Below, in pieces: positions 36,404-48,517 of a stretch of 64,000 nt of DNA (the stretch's first letter is position 1; every line of letters begins with the position of its first letter). A program made the translations under genes and the position numbers. The stretch comes from Thermococcus barophilus MP (lineage in GTDB: Archaea; Methanobacteriota_B; Thermococci; Thermococcales; Thermococcaceae): positions 1,450,567 through 1,514,566 of the forward strand of contig NC_014804.1 in NCBI RefSeq assembly GCF_000151105.2, read 5' to 3'. The notes below the pieces were generated by a model. The model did no database searches and was not told the origin of the DNA. It worked only from the letters and a program-made list of their open reading frames with translations.

Positions 36404-37051
36404 TCACTCAGCCTCAGCTCTCGCTTCAAGGATTGCTTTAACCCTTTTAAGCCTGAAGAAGTTTTCTCTTTCCATTTCATCCAAGTGTTGGCTGATGAAC
36501 TTTACAGTCGCTTGCATTCTTGGGATTATTATGTATTCGAGGGCATTTACTCTCCTCTTTGTCTTTTCAATTTCCTTTGCCAATCTTTTGAGGGTTTCTT
36601 CAACTTCAGCCAAGCGAATAGCTAATTCCAATACCTCCTCAAACTTCTCCGCTGCCAGATCAACCCTTGGAGAGCTTGCAACAAACGTATACCCTCTTTC
36701 ATCAGGCTTTCTCTTGAAGGATTCTGCTTCAATCAGCGGCACTGAAACACCCATGATGTTTCTCTTCCTTATTTCGACTTCCTTGTTTGGCTTAACACCA
36801 AGGGCAATCTCCTTAAGTCTTAACACCCCAACGTCAATCTCGGCCAAACGTAAAGTTTCAAAGGCTTCCCCTATCTTCTGGTTAAGCTCCCTCCTCAGGT
36901 TCAATGCCTCGTCATAAATTGTAAAAAACTCCATGATCAAAGCATCTTGCTTCTCCTTGAGGAGCTTATGTCCCTTCTCTGCAAGCTTAATGCGCCTTTT
37001 TAGTTTGAGCAACTCCATACGTGTTGGCTTGACTTTAAGCATCTCTGGCAT
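36404..37051 (-). CDS. atpD: A/V-type ATP synthase subunit D
   Basis: A 215-residue central-stalk subunit, mostly two long helices forming a coiled coil (N-terminal [20 protein letters not shown]-terminal [13 protein letters not shown]). It turns inside the A3B3 head and couples to subunit F. ATG at 37051 after GGTGAGCTGAG. Last gene of the operon, 27 bp after atpB. Confidence 0.95.
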   Translation of the reverse strand: MPEMLKVKPTRMELLKLKRRIKLAEKGHKLLKEKQDALIMEFFTIYDEALNLRRELNQKIGEAFETLRLAEIDVGVLRLKEIALGVKPNKEVEIRKRNIMGVSVPLIEAESFKRKPDERGYTFVASSPRVDLAAEKFEEVLELAIRLAEVEETLKRLAKEIEKTKRRVNALEYIIIPRMQATVKFISQHLDEMERENFFRLKRVKAILEARAEAE

Positions 37052-37078
37052 CTCAGCTCACCTCAGAAAATAATGGAA

Positions 37079-38467
37079 TCAAGAGGAGCGCCTGTACTTT
37101 GGATGATACTTCCTGATGTACTTTGGCTCAATTCTCTTAAGCTCGCTCTCTGGAAGCATTGCAAGCAATTCCCAGCCGAGGTCAAGTGTTTCTTCAATGC
37201 TTCTGTCCTCATCGTATGCCTGAGCAACGAATTCCCTCTCAAATCTGTCAGCGAAAGCCAAGTACTTCCTATCGGTCTCAGATAATGCCTCTTCACCGAC
37301 AACTGCAACCAAGTCTCTTAAGCTCCTACCCTCAGCATAAGCGGCATATAGCTGCTGGCTTAATTGTGGATGATCCTCTCTTGTTCTTCCCTTACCGATA
37401 CCATCCTTCATCAATCTGCTCAATGATGGCAGAACGTCAATTGGTGGATAAATGCCTTTTCTGTGCAGGTCTCTGCTGAGAACGATCTGACCCTCTGTAA
37501 TGTAACCTGTCAGGTCTGGAATTGGGTGTGTAATGTCATCGTCAGGCATCGTGAGAATTGGCATCTGGGTAATGCTTCCTTTCTTCCCTCTAACTCTACC
37601 AGCCCTCTCGTAAATTGTTGCCAAGTCTGTGTAGAGGTAACCGGGATAACCTCTCCTCCCCGGAACTTCCTCTCTTGCGGCTGAAATTTCACGCAAAGCT
37701 TCACAGTAGTTTGTCATGTCCGTGAGAATGACCAAGACCTGCATATCGTAGTCGAAAGCTAAGTATTCAGCAACTGTGAGAGCCATTCTTGGGGTAATGA
37801 TACGCTCAATAGCTGGATCATCTGCAAGATTGAGGAAAAGCACAGCCCTCTCAATTGCACCCGTCTCTTCAAAGCTCTTTTTGAAGAAGTTTGCTTCCTC
37901 ATATGTGATGCCCATCGCTGCAAAAACTACAGCGAACTGCTCTTCTTCCCCTAAAACCTTAGCCTGCCTTGCAATCTGAGCAGCTAACTGGTTGTGTGGC
38001 AAACCAGAACCGCTGAAGATTGGCAGCTTTTGACCCCTAACGAGGGTGTTCATTCCATCGATAGCAGAAATACCCGTCTGGATGAAGTCCCTTGGGTATG
38101 CTCTCGCGACGGGGTTGAGTGGGGCACCGTGAACATCTCTCCTGTCCTCCGGAATTATCTCAGGACCTCCATCAATTGGCTTACCAATGCCGCTGAATAC
38201 TCTTCCAAGCATATCCATGCTCACTGGGACTTTCAATGTCTCGCCGGTGAACCTTACGCGTGTGGTTTTAACATCCAAATCCCTTGTTCCCTCGAAAACC
38301 TGAACAATTGCCATGTCTTCCCTTGCTTCCAGCACTTGACCTTTTCTCCTCTCCCCGCTCTCTGTCTCTATCTCAACGACTTCACCATAAGCTACTCCTT
38401 TTACTCCCTGAACGATCATGAGAGGACCGTAGATCTTGCTAATTGTGGAATATTCTCTTCCTGACAT
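37079..38467 (-). CDS. atpB: A/V-type ATP synthase subunit B
   Basis: A 462-residue non-catalytic nucleotide-binding subunit of the A1 head. It follows the family from [13 protein letters not shown] through FSGSGLPHN (degenerate P-loop, as expected for B) to the signature [25 protein letters not shown] at 38467 lies behind GCGTGATAAGA, whose TGA is the atpA stop, so A and B are translationally coupled in stoichiometric amounts. Confidence 0.96.
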   Translation of the reverse strand: MSGREYSTISKIYGPLMIVQGVKGVAYGEVVEIETESGERRKGQVLEAREDMAIVQVFEGTRDLDVKTTRVRFTGETLKVPVSMDMLGRVFSGIGKPIDGGPEIIPEDRRDVHGAPLNPVARAYPRDFIQTGISAIDGMNTLVRGQKLPIFSGSGLPHNQLAAQIARQAKVLGEEEQFAVVFAAMGITYEEANFFKKSFEETGAIERAVLFLNLADDPAIERIITPRMALTVAEYLAFDYDMQVLVILTDMTNYCEALREISAAREEVPGRRGYPGYLYTDLATIYERAGRVRGKKGSITQMPILTMPDDDITHPIPDLTGYITEGQIVLSRDLHRKGIYPPIDVLPSLSRLMKDGIGKGRTREDHPQLSQQLYAAYAEGRSLRDLVAVVGEEALSETDRKYLAFADRFEREFVAQAYDEDRSIEETLDLGWELLAMLPESELKRIEPKYIRKYHPKYRRSS

Positions 38468-38472
38468 TCTTA

Positions 38473-40230
38473 TCACGCCCCATACTTCTTAAAGAGTTCC
38501 TCAAACTGTTCCTTTGTCTCATCAATAAGCTTGGCAATCTCATCAATGTTTGGTTCAAACTTCATTCTACCAATCTTCTCCCTCACTGGAAGTTTGGCAA
38601 TCTCTTCAACCGGTATCCCCCTGTCAATTGCCTGCATGGTGTAGTTGTAGAAGTTAAGCAGAACACGCATCATTGTGACCTGCTTCTTTGGTGGACAGTA
38701 AGTGTCAACCTCATGGAACGCATCCTGCTGGAGATAATCTTCTCTGATCATTCTTGTGACCAAGAGAACTGCTCTCTCCCTATCTGGCAGAGCATCTGGA
38801 CCAACAATTCTGACAATCTCCTGGAGTTCAGCCTCCTTCTGAAGGAGCTTCATTGCAGTATCCCTCATTTCCTTCCACTCTGGGTCAATATTTTGATGCC
38901 ACCAATCTTTGACTGCATCAACATAAAGCGAATAGCTCATAAGCCAGTTGATTGCTGGGAAGTGTCTTCTTCTTGCTAAGTCTGCATCTAACGCCCAGAA
39001 AACCTTTACAACTCTCAATGTATTCTGAACGACAGGCTCTGAGAAGTCACCACCGGGTGGTGAGACAGCTCCGATAACTGAAACGCTTCCAACTCTGTAA
39101 TCGCTTCCCAGTGTGACAACTCTACCAGCTCTCTCATAGAATTCAGCAATTTTTGAAGCTAAATATGCTGGATAACCTTCCTCACCAGGCATCTCCTCTA
39201 AACGACCGGAAATCTCTCTCAAAGCCTCAGCCCATCTTGAGGTTGAGTCTGCCATCAAAGCTACATCATATCCCATGTCTCTGAAGTACTCCGCAATTGT
39301 GATTCCAGTGTAAATTGAAGCTTCTCTCGCTGCGACAGGCATGTTTGAGGTGTTTGCAATTAAAACTGTTCTTTCCATCAAGGGTTTTCCACTTCTTGGG
39401 TCTTTGAGCTTTGGAAATTCTTCAAGAACATCTGTCATTTCGTTGCCTCTCTCACCGCAGCCGATGTAAACCACAACTTGGGCATCACTCCACTTTGCTA
39501 ACTGGTGCTGTGTAACCGTCTTTCCGCTTCCAAAAGGACCTGGAATTGCCGCAGTTCCACCTTTGGCTTGTGGGAAGAATGTGTCAATTGTTCTCTGGCC
39601 AGTGATAAGCGGAACATGCGGTGGGAGTTTCTCCTTGTAAGGTCTCTTCTTTCTGACAGGCCACTTCTGATACATTTTTAATTCTTTAATCTCACCGCCT
39701 GGTGTCTTAACTTTCGCAACGACTTCCTCAATCGTATACTCTCCTTCTTCAGCAATTTCAACAATTTCCCCCTCAATTCCGGGGGGGATCATTATTTTGT
39801 GGACGATCAGACTTGTCTCCGGGACTTCACCGATAATGTCTCCAGAAACTACTTTGTCACCGACTTTAACCTTCGGTGTGAAGTGCCACTTTTTGTCCCT
39901 TGGTAGGGCTGGAGCTGTCAAACCTCTTGCAATGAAATCACCGCTTTTTTCTCTGAGAACTTCAAGAGGTCTCTGAATACCGTCATAAATCGAAGTCAGC
40001 AAACCAGGACCGAGTTCAACGCTGAGTGAAGCACCCGTTCCAATAACCGGTTCTCCCGGCTTAAGGCCTGCGGTTTCCTCATAAACCTGGATGACAGCTT
40101 TATCTCCCTCGAGCCTAATGATTTCCCCTATCAGACCAAGTTCACCAACTTTAACGACTTCGTACATTCTTGCTCCTCTCATGTTATCAGCAACAACCAG
40201 AGGTCCGGTAACTCTAATCACCTTTCCCAT
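38473..40230 (-). CDS. atpA: A/V-type ATP synthase catalytic subunit A
   Basis: A 585-residue catalytic subunit. Walker [12 protein letters not shown] and the Walker B neighbourhood [21 protein letters not shown] are intact, and the bulge domain specific to A subunits is present. Unlike several Thermococcales homologues the P-loop is not interrupted by an intein. ATG at 40230 after GAGGTGAAAAAA, which contains the atpF stop codon. Confidence 0.96.
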   Translation of the reverse strand: MGKVIRVTGPLVVADNMRGARMYEVVKVGELGLIGEIIRLEGDKAVIQVYEETAGLKPGEPVIGTGASLSVELGPGLLTSIYDGIQRPLEVLREKSGDFIARGLTAPALPRDKKWHFTPKVKVGDKVVSGDIIGEVPETSLIVHKIMIPPGIEGEIVEIAEEGEYTIEEVVAKVKTPGGEIKELKMYQKWPVRKKRPYKEKLPPHVPLITGQRTIDTFFPQAKGGTAAIPGPFGSGKTVTQHQLAKWSDAQVVVYIGCGERGNEMTDVLEEFPKLKDPRSGKPLMERTVLIANTSNMPVAAREASIYTGITIAEYFRDMGYDVALMADSTSRWAEALREISGRLEEMPGEEGYPAYLASKIAEFYERAGRVVTLGSDYRVGSVSVIGAVSPPGGDFSEPVVQNTLRVVKVFWALDADLARRRHFPAINWLMSYSLYVDAVKDWWHQNIDPEWKEMRDTAMKLLQKEAELQEIVRIVGPDALPDRERAVLLVTRMIREDYLQQDAFHEVDTYCPPKKQVTMMRVLLNFYNYTMQAIDRGIPVEEIAKLPVREKIGRMKFEPNIDEIAKLIDETKEQFEELFKKYGA

Positions 40231-40235
40231 TTTTT

Positions 40236-40544
40236 TCACCTCTTTAACTCAACACCAATCGCCTTTCTTACAATTTCCCTCAGCTGTTCTTCACCAAAGA
40301 TTGAACCAAATTTATCAGGAATTTGAAGGATGATTGGAAAGGCAACATCAGGTATTCCAATTCTCTGAGCCAAACGTTCCGTGATCAGTATTATACCCAC
40401 ATCTTCTCTCTCTATGAGCTCCTTTAACTTATTCTTTGCTCGTTCGTTTTCAAGCGAGGTTTCTTCAAAGGAATAAACTTCATGAACCCCAGCAAGTTTA
40501 AATCCTAAAGCAGTGTCCCTGTCACCCATTAAAACTATCTTCAT
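40236..40544 (-). CDS. atpF: A/V-type ATP synthase subunit F
   Basis: A 102-residue central-stalk subunit with the CheY-like alpha/beta pattern of the family ([19 protein letters not shown], then [12 protein letters not shown]) and a C-terminal helix. ATG at 40544 overlaps the atpC stop as ATGA. Confidence 0.93.
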   Translation of the reverse strand: MKIVLMGDRDTALGFKLAGVHEVYSFEETSLENERAKNKLKELIEREDVGIILITERLAQRIGIPDVAFPIILQIPDKFGSIFGEEQLREIVRKAIGVELKR

Positions 40545-41653
40545 GGCAGTTCACCCACCAGAGCTTTTATGTCTTCTGGCTTGATTCTGTCTTCAATAAG
40601 CTTTGCTATTGCCTTAAGCTTTCTTATTTCGCTTTCCTTTGCGAGGATGTAATTTAGTGGAATTGCAACACTTAGTGGGTAAAATCTTGTCAGTTCGCTG
40701 ATTTTTCTCTTTATATACCTCTCAAATGCTTTGTTAAACACGTCCAAGTCGCCGCTTTCAAGACCTTCCCTTACCTCCCTGAGAACTTCATTATATTTCG
40801 TTGAGTCAAGCTCAGCCAGTGCCATACTAAGGTCTTCAACGTGCATTAGGGTATCCAAAACCCTCTGGCTTAAGCTCCCCCCAGGAATTAGGAAGGGCCT
40901 TATTTTATCGGCACCCAGACCATAGAGCTTTGCCCTCAAAATTGTCATTAAGTTTATCTTGTCGATTTTAAGCTTAACAAACTCCTCAAGGATTTTTCTT
41001 TCTTCATCTTTTCTTGACTCTGCATATTTCAGCAACTTTGCATAATGCATTTTGTAAAGCTCTGTTTCAAACTCTTCAATGGTAATCTCTTTAAGGAGAA
41101 GTCTCTGATAAACTTCCTCATATTCTGTCCCCTCAAGAATGACAAGAATTTCCTCCAGTGTTTTGGCTTCAGCCATAGCTTTAATTTTCTCAACCATGGT
41201 TCCAAGCTCTGCTATGTAGTCCCTTGCAACCTCACCGTAAACCTTGGCTTTAACAATTGCAGAGATATTTCTAATGTCCCACTCTTCAAGGAGAAGCTTA
41301 AAGAATGGATTTATCCTTTTGGGCAGAATCTTAAACATCAACCTATAAGTATCTGCAAGGGCTTCATCAAATGCCCTATCAATTGTTTCAGCCGTATATA
41401 TCGAGAGCTTGCTTAGATAAGGCTTGTAATCACTATCCTCAAGATTCATAACAAACGTGTTAAGATCTTTTGATTCTGCAAGCTCATTAAATCTCTGCTC
41501 CGTAAACAGTCTCGCTTCCATAGCTCTGATTCTTGCATTTGGATAGGAATATGGAGTGTATTTGTAAATAATAGAGCCTGTTTTGTAAGCTATCCACGTA
41601 AAGATAACGGCAAGGGTTGTGTCCAAGATGCCGGTTATCGTGCTGATTTCCAC
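40541..41653 (-). CDS. atpC: A/V-type ATP synthase subunit C
   Basis: A 370-residue helical funnel-shaped subunit that joins the central stalk to the K ring. Pattern [16 protein letters not shown] near the N terminus and [16 protein letters not shown] are typical. The start is GTG at 41653 after GGTGATGGGAA. It lies 6 bp after atpE. Confidence 0.93.
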   Translation of the reverse strand: MEISTITGILDTTLAVIFTWIAYKTGSIIYKYTPYSYPNARIRAMEARLFTEQRFNELAESKDLNTFVMNLEDSDYKPYLSKLSIYTAETIDRAFDEALADTYRLMFKILPKRINPFFKLLLEEWDIRNISAIVKAKVYGEVARDYIAELGTMVEKIKAMAEAKTLEEILVILEGTEYEEVYQRLLLKEITIEEFETELYKMHYAKLLKYAESRKDEERKILEEFVKLKIDKINLMTILRAKLYGLGADKIRPFLIPGGSLSQRVLDTLMHVEDLSMALAELDSTKYNEVLREVREGLESGDLDVFNKAFERYIKRKISELTRFYPLSVAIPLNYILAKESEIRKLKAIAKLIEDRIKPEDIKALVGELP

Positions 41654-41659
41654 TTCCCA

Positions 41660-42271
41660 TCACCCAAAGAGCACTTTTGCTATTCTTGACCTAAGTTCGC
41701 TTTCCAGACGATCAATTCTTGCTTCAAAAGTATTGTCAACTCTGATAGTCCTATCGGCATTCTCAACCAAAACCCCACCAATGGTGCTAATTTTGTCTCC
41801 AAGCTCAATGCGTATCTCTCTACCAGTTTTCTCATTCAAGAATGCCTTAATTTCCTCAAGTTTCTCTGCTATTAACTGCAGAGTCGCTTCATTTGAACTG
41901 ACCCTAATCCTATCTTCACCAAGTTCCTTAACAGCTTGAAGCATTAAATCTTTAACAATCCCAAGGTACTCATCTTTTGGAAGATTCGCCAGCCTTTCTT
42001 TAAGACTTCTAAGAACTTCATTTATGAACTCTTCCTGAAGAGCCAGCCTTTTCTTTCTAATTTCAAGCTTAGCATTCGCTATAATTCTCTGCTTTTCTAT
42101 TTCAGCTTGTGTTTGTGCTTTTCTCAAGATCCACTCTGCCTTAGCTCTTGCCCTTTTCTCTGCTTCTGCCTTAATATCCTCGGCCTGCTTCTCTGCCTCG
42201 CTTAAAATATACCTTATCTTCTGCTCTGCCTCTCTGTTTATCTCTTCGATGATCAGCTTTGCTCCTTCCAT
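41660..42271 (-). CDS. atpE: A/V-type ATP synthase subunit E
   Basis: A 203-residue peripheral-stalk subunit: a long charged N-terminal coiled coil (about residues 1-90, Glu/Lys/Ala/Arg rich) pairing with subunit H, and a globular C-terminal domain (GGVLVENADRTIRVDNTFEAR) that binds the A3B3 head. ATG at 42271 after GGAGG. Confidence 0.94.
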   Translation of the reverse strand: MEGAKLIIEEINREAEQKIRYILSEAEKQAEDIKAEAEKRARAKAEWILRKAQTQAEIEKQRIIANAKLEIRKKRLALQEEFINEVLRSLKERLANLPKDEYLGIVKDLMLQAVKELGEDRIRVSSNEATLQLIAEKLEEIKAFLNEKTGREIRIELGDKISTIGGVLVENADRTIRVDNTFEARIDRLESELRSRIAKVLFG

Positions 42272-42302
42272 TGCTCTGCCTCCCTAAAATATAGGAGAAG
42301 GC

Positions 42303-42791
<489 letters not shown>

Positions 42792-42806
42792 TCAACACCT
42801 CCTACC

Positions 42807-44786
42807 TCAAATTTCAAGTTCTGAAACTTCCCTTCTTGATTTGAAAGGTTCAAACCTTTTACCTTCTCCAGAGTAAAATGTTCCGAAAAATTCAACATAA
42901 TGCAAACGGAGAGCGTGAACGAAAGCACCTAAGGCATTTATTGCCGTTGAAAATATCTGCCCGCCAATGAAAACTACCAGACCAACGGCTATGCCAAGGG
43001 GGACTGGACCTATTCTTAAACCCCATATCATCTGGACAATTATGTTGACAACCATGGCAATTCCTGACGTTGCCAAAGCCAAAGCCATCAATCTTGCATA
43101 GCTGAGCCAGTTTCCGACAAAGCCAAAGAAATCTGAAATTGTCATCAGAAGCTTCATTGGGATTGGCAGATCGCTCTGGAACTCTGACACTGCAAAGAGA
43201 ACAAACCCAGCTCCAAAGACAACTTTTGCAACTTCAGCATTTCCTATACCTACCATTGAAAGCGCAAAGAGTATTACTCCAAGTATTATTAGCATCCATG
43301 ACAGCTGTTCAAGTACTGCCTCTTTAATTTGTCTGTTCTTAAGTTTGACAATAAAGCCAAGGGTATATCCAATAAACAGATGAAAGATACCTATTGCTAA
43401 TGCTATCTCAAGAACGATCAGTGCATCTCTCATTGCATCCAGCTTGCGCCACACATGGAACCCTGCAAGGTCGAGGATATTTCCGAAGTAGCTGCCAAAG
43501 AATATTCCCATAAGCATTGTGAAAAATGCACTCCACAGCAGTATGTTTGCGAATTTCCATGTTCCATCCTTTAAATGCTTATGTCCCTTAACAAGGAGTG
43601 CTGCAACGGTTCCAATTAAAAGTCCATACATGAAATCCGTGAGCATGAAGCCGAAGAAGAATGAGTACGTAAATGCCAAAATTGGTGTTGGATCAATTTC
43701 GTTGTATTTCGGAACCCCAAACATCTCCGTAAGCATTTCAAACGGAGCTATGAACTTCGGATTTTTGAGTTTGATTGGAACTTCCTCAAGCTCTTCTTTA
43801 GTTGGTTCCTTGATATTGATGTAAACTTTGCCCTCCGTAATTCTCTTTATACCTTCCACAACCCTTGGAACATCTTTCCTTGGAAGCCAGCCGAGCATAG
43901 CAAAGGTCATGTTTGTTCTGACGAGATTGTTCAGGATGTTTGCTTTATCTCTTTCATTTTCCATAAGCTCCTGATAGAACACTACATCATCATAATACTT
44001 TCTCGCAAGTTCTTTTGCCTCTTTCTCTGCTTTTGTCAGCTCCTTTTCTTTTTCAGCCAATTGGTGCTGATACTCTCTCATAACTTCCCTCGGGGTACCT
44101 TTTCCTTCCGGGACCTCTATACGCTCAAAAGCGTACTTGGCCAGTATTGGATTTGCCCTCTCATAATCTCCCTTGAGAATAGCAAACACAACCAAATACC
44201 TGGCTTTAAGCTCCTTTGAAACATAAGCAACTTTTCCTTCAAGTGTTTTTGTCAATTCTTCTATCAGCGGAGAATACTTGTCCCTATCAACAAAGCCAAC
44301 AACGATTTCAATCTTCTCGGTTGGTCTGAGATATGAAATATCAATGTTCAGGGCAGATAAAAGCTCAAGAACTGCCATATTATTTTTTATTCTTTCTATT
44401 TCCGTGTTAATTGAACTTATTCTGCTCTCAACCTGTTTGATTTGCGGCTCGATATTCTCTAAAAACCTCTCAACATCCTTTACAAGGTCTTCAATGCTCT
44501 TGTATTTGTATTTTCTTTTAGACTTCATTGGGGGGAAGAAAAACTCCTTAATGCCGCTTTTTTTCTCTTCCCTATATGTTTCAAGAAACTCAACTAAACG
44601 GGATATTCCAATGCTATAAGAAGTTGCTTTACGATAAAACTCATTAGGGACGTCTTTTTGAGCAATTTCAACGTCAAGCTCCCTTATTTCAATCACACCT
44701 TCCTCATGAAGATACGTTAAAAGCCTATCTTTATACCTGTTGATACTTATGAGCTCAATCTTAACCATCTCTTCGGGCCTAAACAT
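42807..44786 (-). CDS. atpI: A/V-type ATP synthase subunit I (a subunit)
   Basis: A 659-residue stator subunit with a roughly 350-residue cytoplasmic coiled-coil half and about eight C-terminal spans. The arginine-bearing span near GNWLSYARLMALALA forms the ion half-channel against the K ring. ATG at 44786 after GGGGG; ATG at 44768 is possible. It follows atpH by 1 bp. Confidence 0.94.
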   Translation of the reverse strand: MFRPEEMVKIELISINRYKDRLLTYLHEEGVIEIRELDVEIAQKDVPNEFYRKATSYSIGISRLVEFLETYREEKKSGIKEFFFPPMKSKRKYKYKSIEDLVKDVERFLENIEPQIKQVESRISSINTEIERIKNNMAVLELLSALNIDISYLRPTEKIEIVVGFVDRDKYSPLIEELTKTLEGKVAYVSKELKARYLVVFAILKGDYERANPILAKYAFERIEVPEGKGTPREVMREYQHQLAEKEKELTKAEKEAKELARKYYDDVVFYQELMENERDKANILNNLVRTNMTFAMLGWLPRKDVPRVVEGIKRITEGKVYINIKEPTKEELEEVPIKLKNPKFIAPFEMLTEMFGVPKYNEIDPTPILAFTYSFFFGFMLTDFMYGLLIGTVAALLVKGHKHLKDGTWKFANILLWSAFFTMLMGIFFGSYFGNILDLAGFHVWRKLDAMRDALIVLEIALAIGIFHLFIGYTLGFIVKLKNRQIKEAVLEQLSWMLIILGVILFALSMVGIGNAEVAKVVFGAGFVLFAVSEFQSDLPIPMKLLMTISDFFGFVGNWLSYARLMALALATSGIAMVVNIIVQMIWGLRIGPVPLGIAVGLVVFIGGQIFSTAINALGAFVHALRLHYVEFFGTFYSGEGKRFEPFKSRREVSELEI

Positions 44787-44787
44787 T

Positions 44788-45099
44788 TCAGCCCCCTCTG
44801 ATGAGTTTTATACTCTCATCAATTGCTTTTTCGAGATTTTCGGTTGCTCTCACTTTAAGTTCTTCAAGCTCCCTATTTCCCTCTTCAATAAGTTTATTAG
44901 CTTCAATTTCTCCCTCTTTCTTTTTCTGTTCAATCACCACCTTTGCTTTCTCTTCAGCCTCAGCAATTATTTTACTCTCAAGTTCTTTCGCTTCCTCTTT
45001 TGCTTTTTGAATGATGAGCTTTGCCTCCTCTTTTGCTTTCTCAATTCTCTCTTTAGCTTGTTTTTCAGCTTCAACGATCTGCTTAATTACTTCCTCCAT
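44788..45099 (-). CDS. atpH: A/V-type ATP synthase subunit H
   Basis: A 103-residue, almost fully helical, highly charged protein (repeated A-K-E-E-A patterns) that forms the peripheral-stalk coiled coil with subunit E. The ATG at 45099 (MEEVIKQIVEAEKQ) gives the family start; upstream ATGs at 45108 and 45138 add unrelated residues. First gene of the nine-gene operon. Confidence 0.92.
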   Translation of the reverse strand: MEEVIKQIVEAEKQAKERIEKAKEEAKLIIQKAKEEAKELESKIIAEAEEKAKVVIEQKKKEGEIEANKLIEEGNRELEELKVRATENLEKAIDESIKLIRGG

Positions 45100-45156
45100 G
45101 AGTATCATCTCCCGATGATGGATGAAAATCAGGCTCATTTTTGGCTACTCTAACTG

Positions 45157-45169
45157 GTTTAAATAGTTT
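45157..45169 (-). promoter_or_regulatory. Promoter of ATP synthase operon
   Basis: The minus-strand tract GGTTTAAATAGTT read on the complement gives AACTATTTAAACC, a TATA-like element predicting a start near 45137 and a short leader before atpH. Confidence 0.5.
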
Positions 45170-45200
45170 ATGCCCACATAATATGACATAATGGCAAGAA

Positions 45201-45226
45201 TATAAAGAGAAAAGCTAAAAGAGAGA
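45201..45226 (-). terminator. Oligo-T terminator after secF-secD-trkA
   Basis: On the minus strand, successive T runs (CTCTTTTAGC, CTTTTCTC, CTTTATA) begin 5 bp beyond the trkA stop, the usual archaeal form without a hairpin. Confidence 0.5.
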
Positions 45227-45230
45227 TTCT

Positions 45231-45914
45231 TTATTCATTCTTTTTCTTTTCAATGAGTGACTTGATCTCTTTAAGCGCATTATTTTTGGCAAATATTACA
45301 ATCTGTCCCTTCTTTGGAAGTTTAGTGTCACCAGATGGGATAACCAAATTGCCTTTTTCATCATAAATTGCAACTATGAGGGAATCTTTTGGGAGGCCGA
45401 GATCCTTTACAACTTTCTCGGCAACTTCGCTGTTCTCATCGATCTTAAACTGGACAATTTCAGCACCTTCTTTTGGGAATAATACCCTGTCAAATCCCGG
45501 AGTGACTATGCTCCTGAAGATGTAGTTTGCAGCTATCTCCTCAGGACTTATAACAAAGTCAAAGTACCTTTTAAGATCCTCAACTCTCTCAAAGACTTCT
45601 TTGTTCTTCGGATTGCTGACCCTTAAGATCGTTGTGACTTTTGGATTTAGGTGCTTCGCCAAAATGCAGGCAAGGAGATTTGCATCGTCCCTTCCAGTTA
45701 AAGCAGCAAAAGCATCAGCCTGCTTTATATTTGCCTCTTCAAGAGTTTTTTGATCAGTCGCATCTCCCTCGATTACAAGACCATTAATTAAGAGGGAAAG
45801 TTCTTTGGCTCTCTCTTTGTTCATTTCGATTATTGTGACATCATGCCCCTCTGCCTCAAGCATTTTTGCAACAAGATAGCCAACCCTGCCTGCTCCCATT
45901 ATTACAACGAACAT
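45231..45914 (-). CDS. trkA: TrkA-type K+ channel/transporter regulatory subunit
   Basis: A 227-residue RCK protein. The N-terminal domain has the Rossmann motif IMGAGRVGYLVAKML and Glu31-like acidic residue (IIEMNKE), then IEGDATD; the C-terminal TrkA-C domain covers about residues 140-220. It gates a membrane K+ transporter in response to nucleotides. No membrane partner is adjacent. ATG at 45914 after GAGGTGATTAG. It follows secD by 4 bp. Confidence 0.88.
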   Translation of the reverse strand: MFVVIMGAGRVGYLVAKMLEAEGHDVTIIEMNKERAKELSLLINGLVIEGDATDQKTLEEANIKQADAFAALTGRDDANLLACILAKHLNPKVTTILRVSNPKNKEVFERVEDLKRYFDFVISPEEIAANYIFRSIVTPGFDRVLFPKEGAEIVQFKIDENSEVAEKVVKDLGLPKDSLIVAIYDEKGNLVIPSGDTKLPKKGQIVIFAKNNALKEIKSLIEKKKNE

Positions 45915-45918
45915 CTAA

Positions 45919-47442
45919 TCACCTCTTCTCCCCAATGAGGAACTTTGCTATCTCCGCGTATGCTGGTCTCGTTATAAGTATTCCAATCATTACACCGAGT
46001 ATTGTTGTAAATGCAAATCCTCTCAGTCCTCCAACGAAGAACTTAAAGAGAAAGCTCATTGCTACGACTGTTGTTGTTGCCGATGCCAAAATGACAAAGA
46101 ACGCCCTTCCCATTCTTTTGAGTATGCTGCTTCTCTTAACGATCTTCTCCCTTCCCCTTCTTCCCAAGAGTTCGTCGGTTATAACTATTTGCTGATCAAC
46201 TCCCGTTCCTATGGCTGCTATTATTCCCGCAATACTTGGGAGATCAAGATTCCATTTGATCAGTGCAGCAATTCCAAGTATTATTATTACCTCGCTCAGA
46301 CTTGTAAATGTTACGGGTATGGCTATCTTAAGCTTCCTGTAGTGAAGCCAGATTATAAGTCCGACAACAATCAAAGCTGCTATACCGGCAATTAGAACCT
46401 GCCTCTTGAAATTCTCACCAAGCTCCGGGGAAATATACTGGGAACCTTCCACGTAGACCTTAACAGGCAGAGAACCACTGCTCAGGACTACCGCTATTAC
46501 TTGAGCCTCCTGCTGGGCAAGATACTGATTTGGGGCAGTTCCTGTTATTCTTACATTGGTTTGGGGAACTCCCTGAGCAAGACCTGAGCCGAGGGAGTAT
46601 GGACCATACAATCCCAGGGCTCTTGTTATCACGTTCTTTAAGCTCTCCCCCTGTTGCGGCTCAAAATATCTAACCTTTATCCCCCTTGCTTCAAGCTGAT
46701 CCTTAAGGTTCTTATCGACACCAACAAGAACTACAAGCTCCTTGTTCTTCGCAAGCTTTGCTATCTCTTCAGCACTTTGATTTGTATAGGCAATTGTGTC
46801 AATGTTAAAGGCTTTTTTAATCCTCTCGGTTAGGGGCATTGCATTTGGAGCCTCGGCTTTAAAATCTGTTGTCATGAGATTATAGCCATCCTGGGAAACC
46901 ACAAACAGGGAATTCACTGGAGGATCAAGGAACATGTCCACAGGGTACCCAGCTTTGTCCTTAGCCAGCTCTGCAAATTTTTCTGCAGCTTGCTTTGATA
47001 TCCTGAAGGGAACGGACCATTCATAGTAAGTTCCCTTTGGCTCTATCTGAATTGAAAATACCTGAACAATGTCTTTACCGGTTGCAAATATAACTCCCTC
47101 AAACTCGGCATAGAATACACCCTGTCGCTCTATCGTTTCTTTTACGCTTCTCGCCTCCTCTTCAGTTACACCAGCAACCTTTACAATGAGATACTGATTG
47201 CCCCAAGGTTCAACTTTAATATCTTTCACACCAAGCTGGTTCAATCTCTTTTCAAGGGATATCTTAACCTGCTCCATAGTACTTTGATCAACCGGCTTTT
47301 CAAGTTTAACCGTGATGGCAGTTCCACCACTTATATCAAGACCGAAGGTTAAACCGTACGTCAGGAGAGAGGCTATTGAGCCGAGTATAAAAATTGTAAG
47401 CAGCAAAATCCTCCAGTTGAGAAATAGTTTTTTCCAGTTCAT
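45919..47442 (-). CDS. secD: Protein translocase subunit SecD
   Basis: A 507-residue SecD: first span ([16 protein letters not shown]), the [10 protein letters not shown]1 motif, a large outer P1-like domain (about residues 50-320) and five C-terminal spans including [13 protein letters not shown]. With SecF it assists late steps of Sec export. The ATG at 47442 overlaps the secF stop as ATGA. Confidence 0.92.
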   Translation of the reverse strand: MNWKKLFLNWRILLLTIFILGSIASLLTYGLTFGLDISGGTAITVKLEKPVDQSTMEQVKISLEKRLNQLGVKDIKVEPWGNQYLIVKVAGVTEEEARSVKETIERQGVFYAEFEGVIFATGKDIVQVFSIQIEPKGTYYEWSVPFRISKQAAEKFAELAKDKAGYPVDMFLDPPVNSLFVVSQDGYNLMTTDFKAEAPNAMPLTERIKKAFNIDTIAYTNQSAEEIAKLAKNKELVVLVGVDKNLKDQLEARGIKVRYFEPQQGESLKNVITRALGLYGPYSLGSGLAQGVPQTNVRITGTAPNQYLAQQEAQVIAVVLSSGSLPVKVYVEGSQYISPELGENFKRQVLIAGIAALIVVGLIIWLHYRKLKIAIPVTFTSLSEVIIILGIAALIKWNLDLPSIAGIIAAIGTGVDQQIVITDELLGRRGREKIVKRSSILKRMGRAFFVILASATTTVVAMSFLFKFFVGGLRGFAFTTILGVMIGILITRPAYAEIAKFLIGEKR

Positions 47443-48365
47443 CTTTTACCCCTCCTCTTCTTCTTGGAAGCTTTTGAAGCTTTAGATGTCCCAGAAGATT
47501 TTCTTTTTTCCCTTTCCTCTTTCTTTGCTATGAACCATCTTAAAACTCCTGCATTCAAAATCCATGTGTTCATGAAGTCCGCGAGCAGACCAAATATAAG
47601 CACTATCGCAATTTCATCAATGACCTTAGCTGTTGAAAACAGCCAGAGTGAGGCTAAAGCCCCCAAAGTAGTTGTGCTCATTGTAAAACCTGTTGAAACA
47701 GCCGAAAAGTATGCTTCCTCCACAGTGTCTTCTTTCCTCTTGAGCAGTTTGGTTGTCAGAAGAATGTTGCTGTCTACAGAATAACCAATAAGCATCAGCA
47801 AAGCGGCAATTGTTGCTTGGCTGAGTTCAATACCGAAGATGCTCATTAAAGCTAAGGCTATCACCATATCCGAAAAGGCTGAGAATATGACTGTGAATGA
47901 GGGAACTGGGACTCTGAAGAACAGGAACACAACAATTGCCATTCCAAGGAATGCCAAGGAAATTGCCTTTATTCCCTGTTCCCTTGCCATTGCTCCAAAG
48001 GTGGGTCGAACTTCTGATATGGCATACTTTGCATTCGGAAAGAGTTGTCTGAGAGCTTCTCTTATTTTTTCAGGGTCAACTTCGGCAGGGGCATAAACGT
48101 TTATTCCACTGCTCTCTTTTCCAATCCCCGTGAACTTTTCCACTCTGACATCAACTCCAAGTTGCTGAGATAAGTATTTAGCGACCTCATCTGGATTTGC
48201 ATCTACACCGTAGGCAGTTACAACGACTCCACCTTTGAGGTCAATTCCAAGTTGCGGAAAGTGAACAGCAAGTATTAAAAGCGCCACAAAGAATACAACA
48301 AGAGGGTAAACTATCATCTTTTTAGTCTCAATTTCGGTAAGCTTTTTAAGCTTGTCTTTGATCAT
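47439..48365 (-). CDS. secF: Protein translocase subunit SecF
   Basis: A 308-residue SecF with six spans, the [10 protein letters not shown] motif after span 1 and [15 protein letters not shown] in the C-terminal half. The last 25 residues are very basic (Lys/Arg/Ser). ATG at 48365 follows GAGGTGGAAGGA. secF precedes secD, the archaeal order and opposite to most bacteria. Confidence 0.92.
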   Translation of the reverse strand: MIKDKLKKLTEIETKKMIVYPLVVFFVALLILAVHFPQLGIDLKGGVVVTAYGVDANPDEVAKYLSQQLGVDVRVEKFTGIGKESSGINVYAPAEVDPEKIREALRQLFPNAKYAISEVRPTFGAMAREQGIKAISLAFLGMAIVVFLFFRVPVPSFTVIFSAFSDMVIALALMSIFGIELSQATIAALLMLIGYSVDSNILLTTKLLKRKEDTVEEAYFSAVSTGFTMSTTTLGALASLWLFSTAKVIDEIAIVLIFGLLADFMNTWILNAGVLRWFIAKKEEREKRKSSGTSKASKASKKKRRGKR

Positions 48366-48517
48366 TCCTTCCACCTCTGGATAATTTTAAGACTTTTCGA
48401 TTAGACTCTTTTCCATTACTTCGGCGAAACTATTTTAAAAGTATGTGGTATTTAAGTTTGCCCTTGAGCACTCAACTTTAAAAGGTGAAAGCTTAAAGGT
48501 TATGTTAGGTGATGCTC

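Noticed and set aside
38443..38979. 178-codon plus-strand frame opposite atpA
   Set aside because: Shadow of atpA, which is conserved over its whole length.
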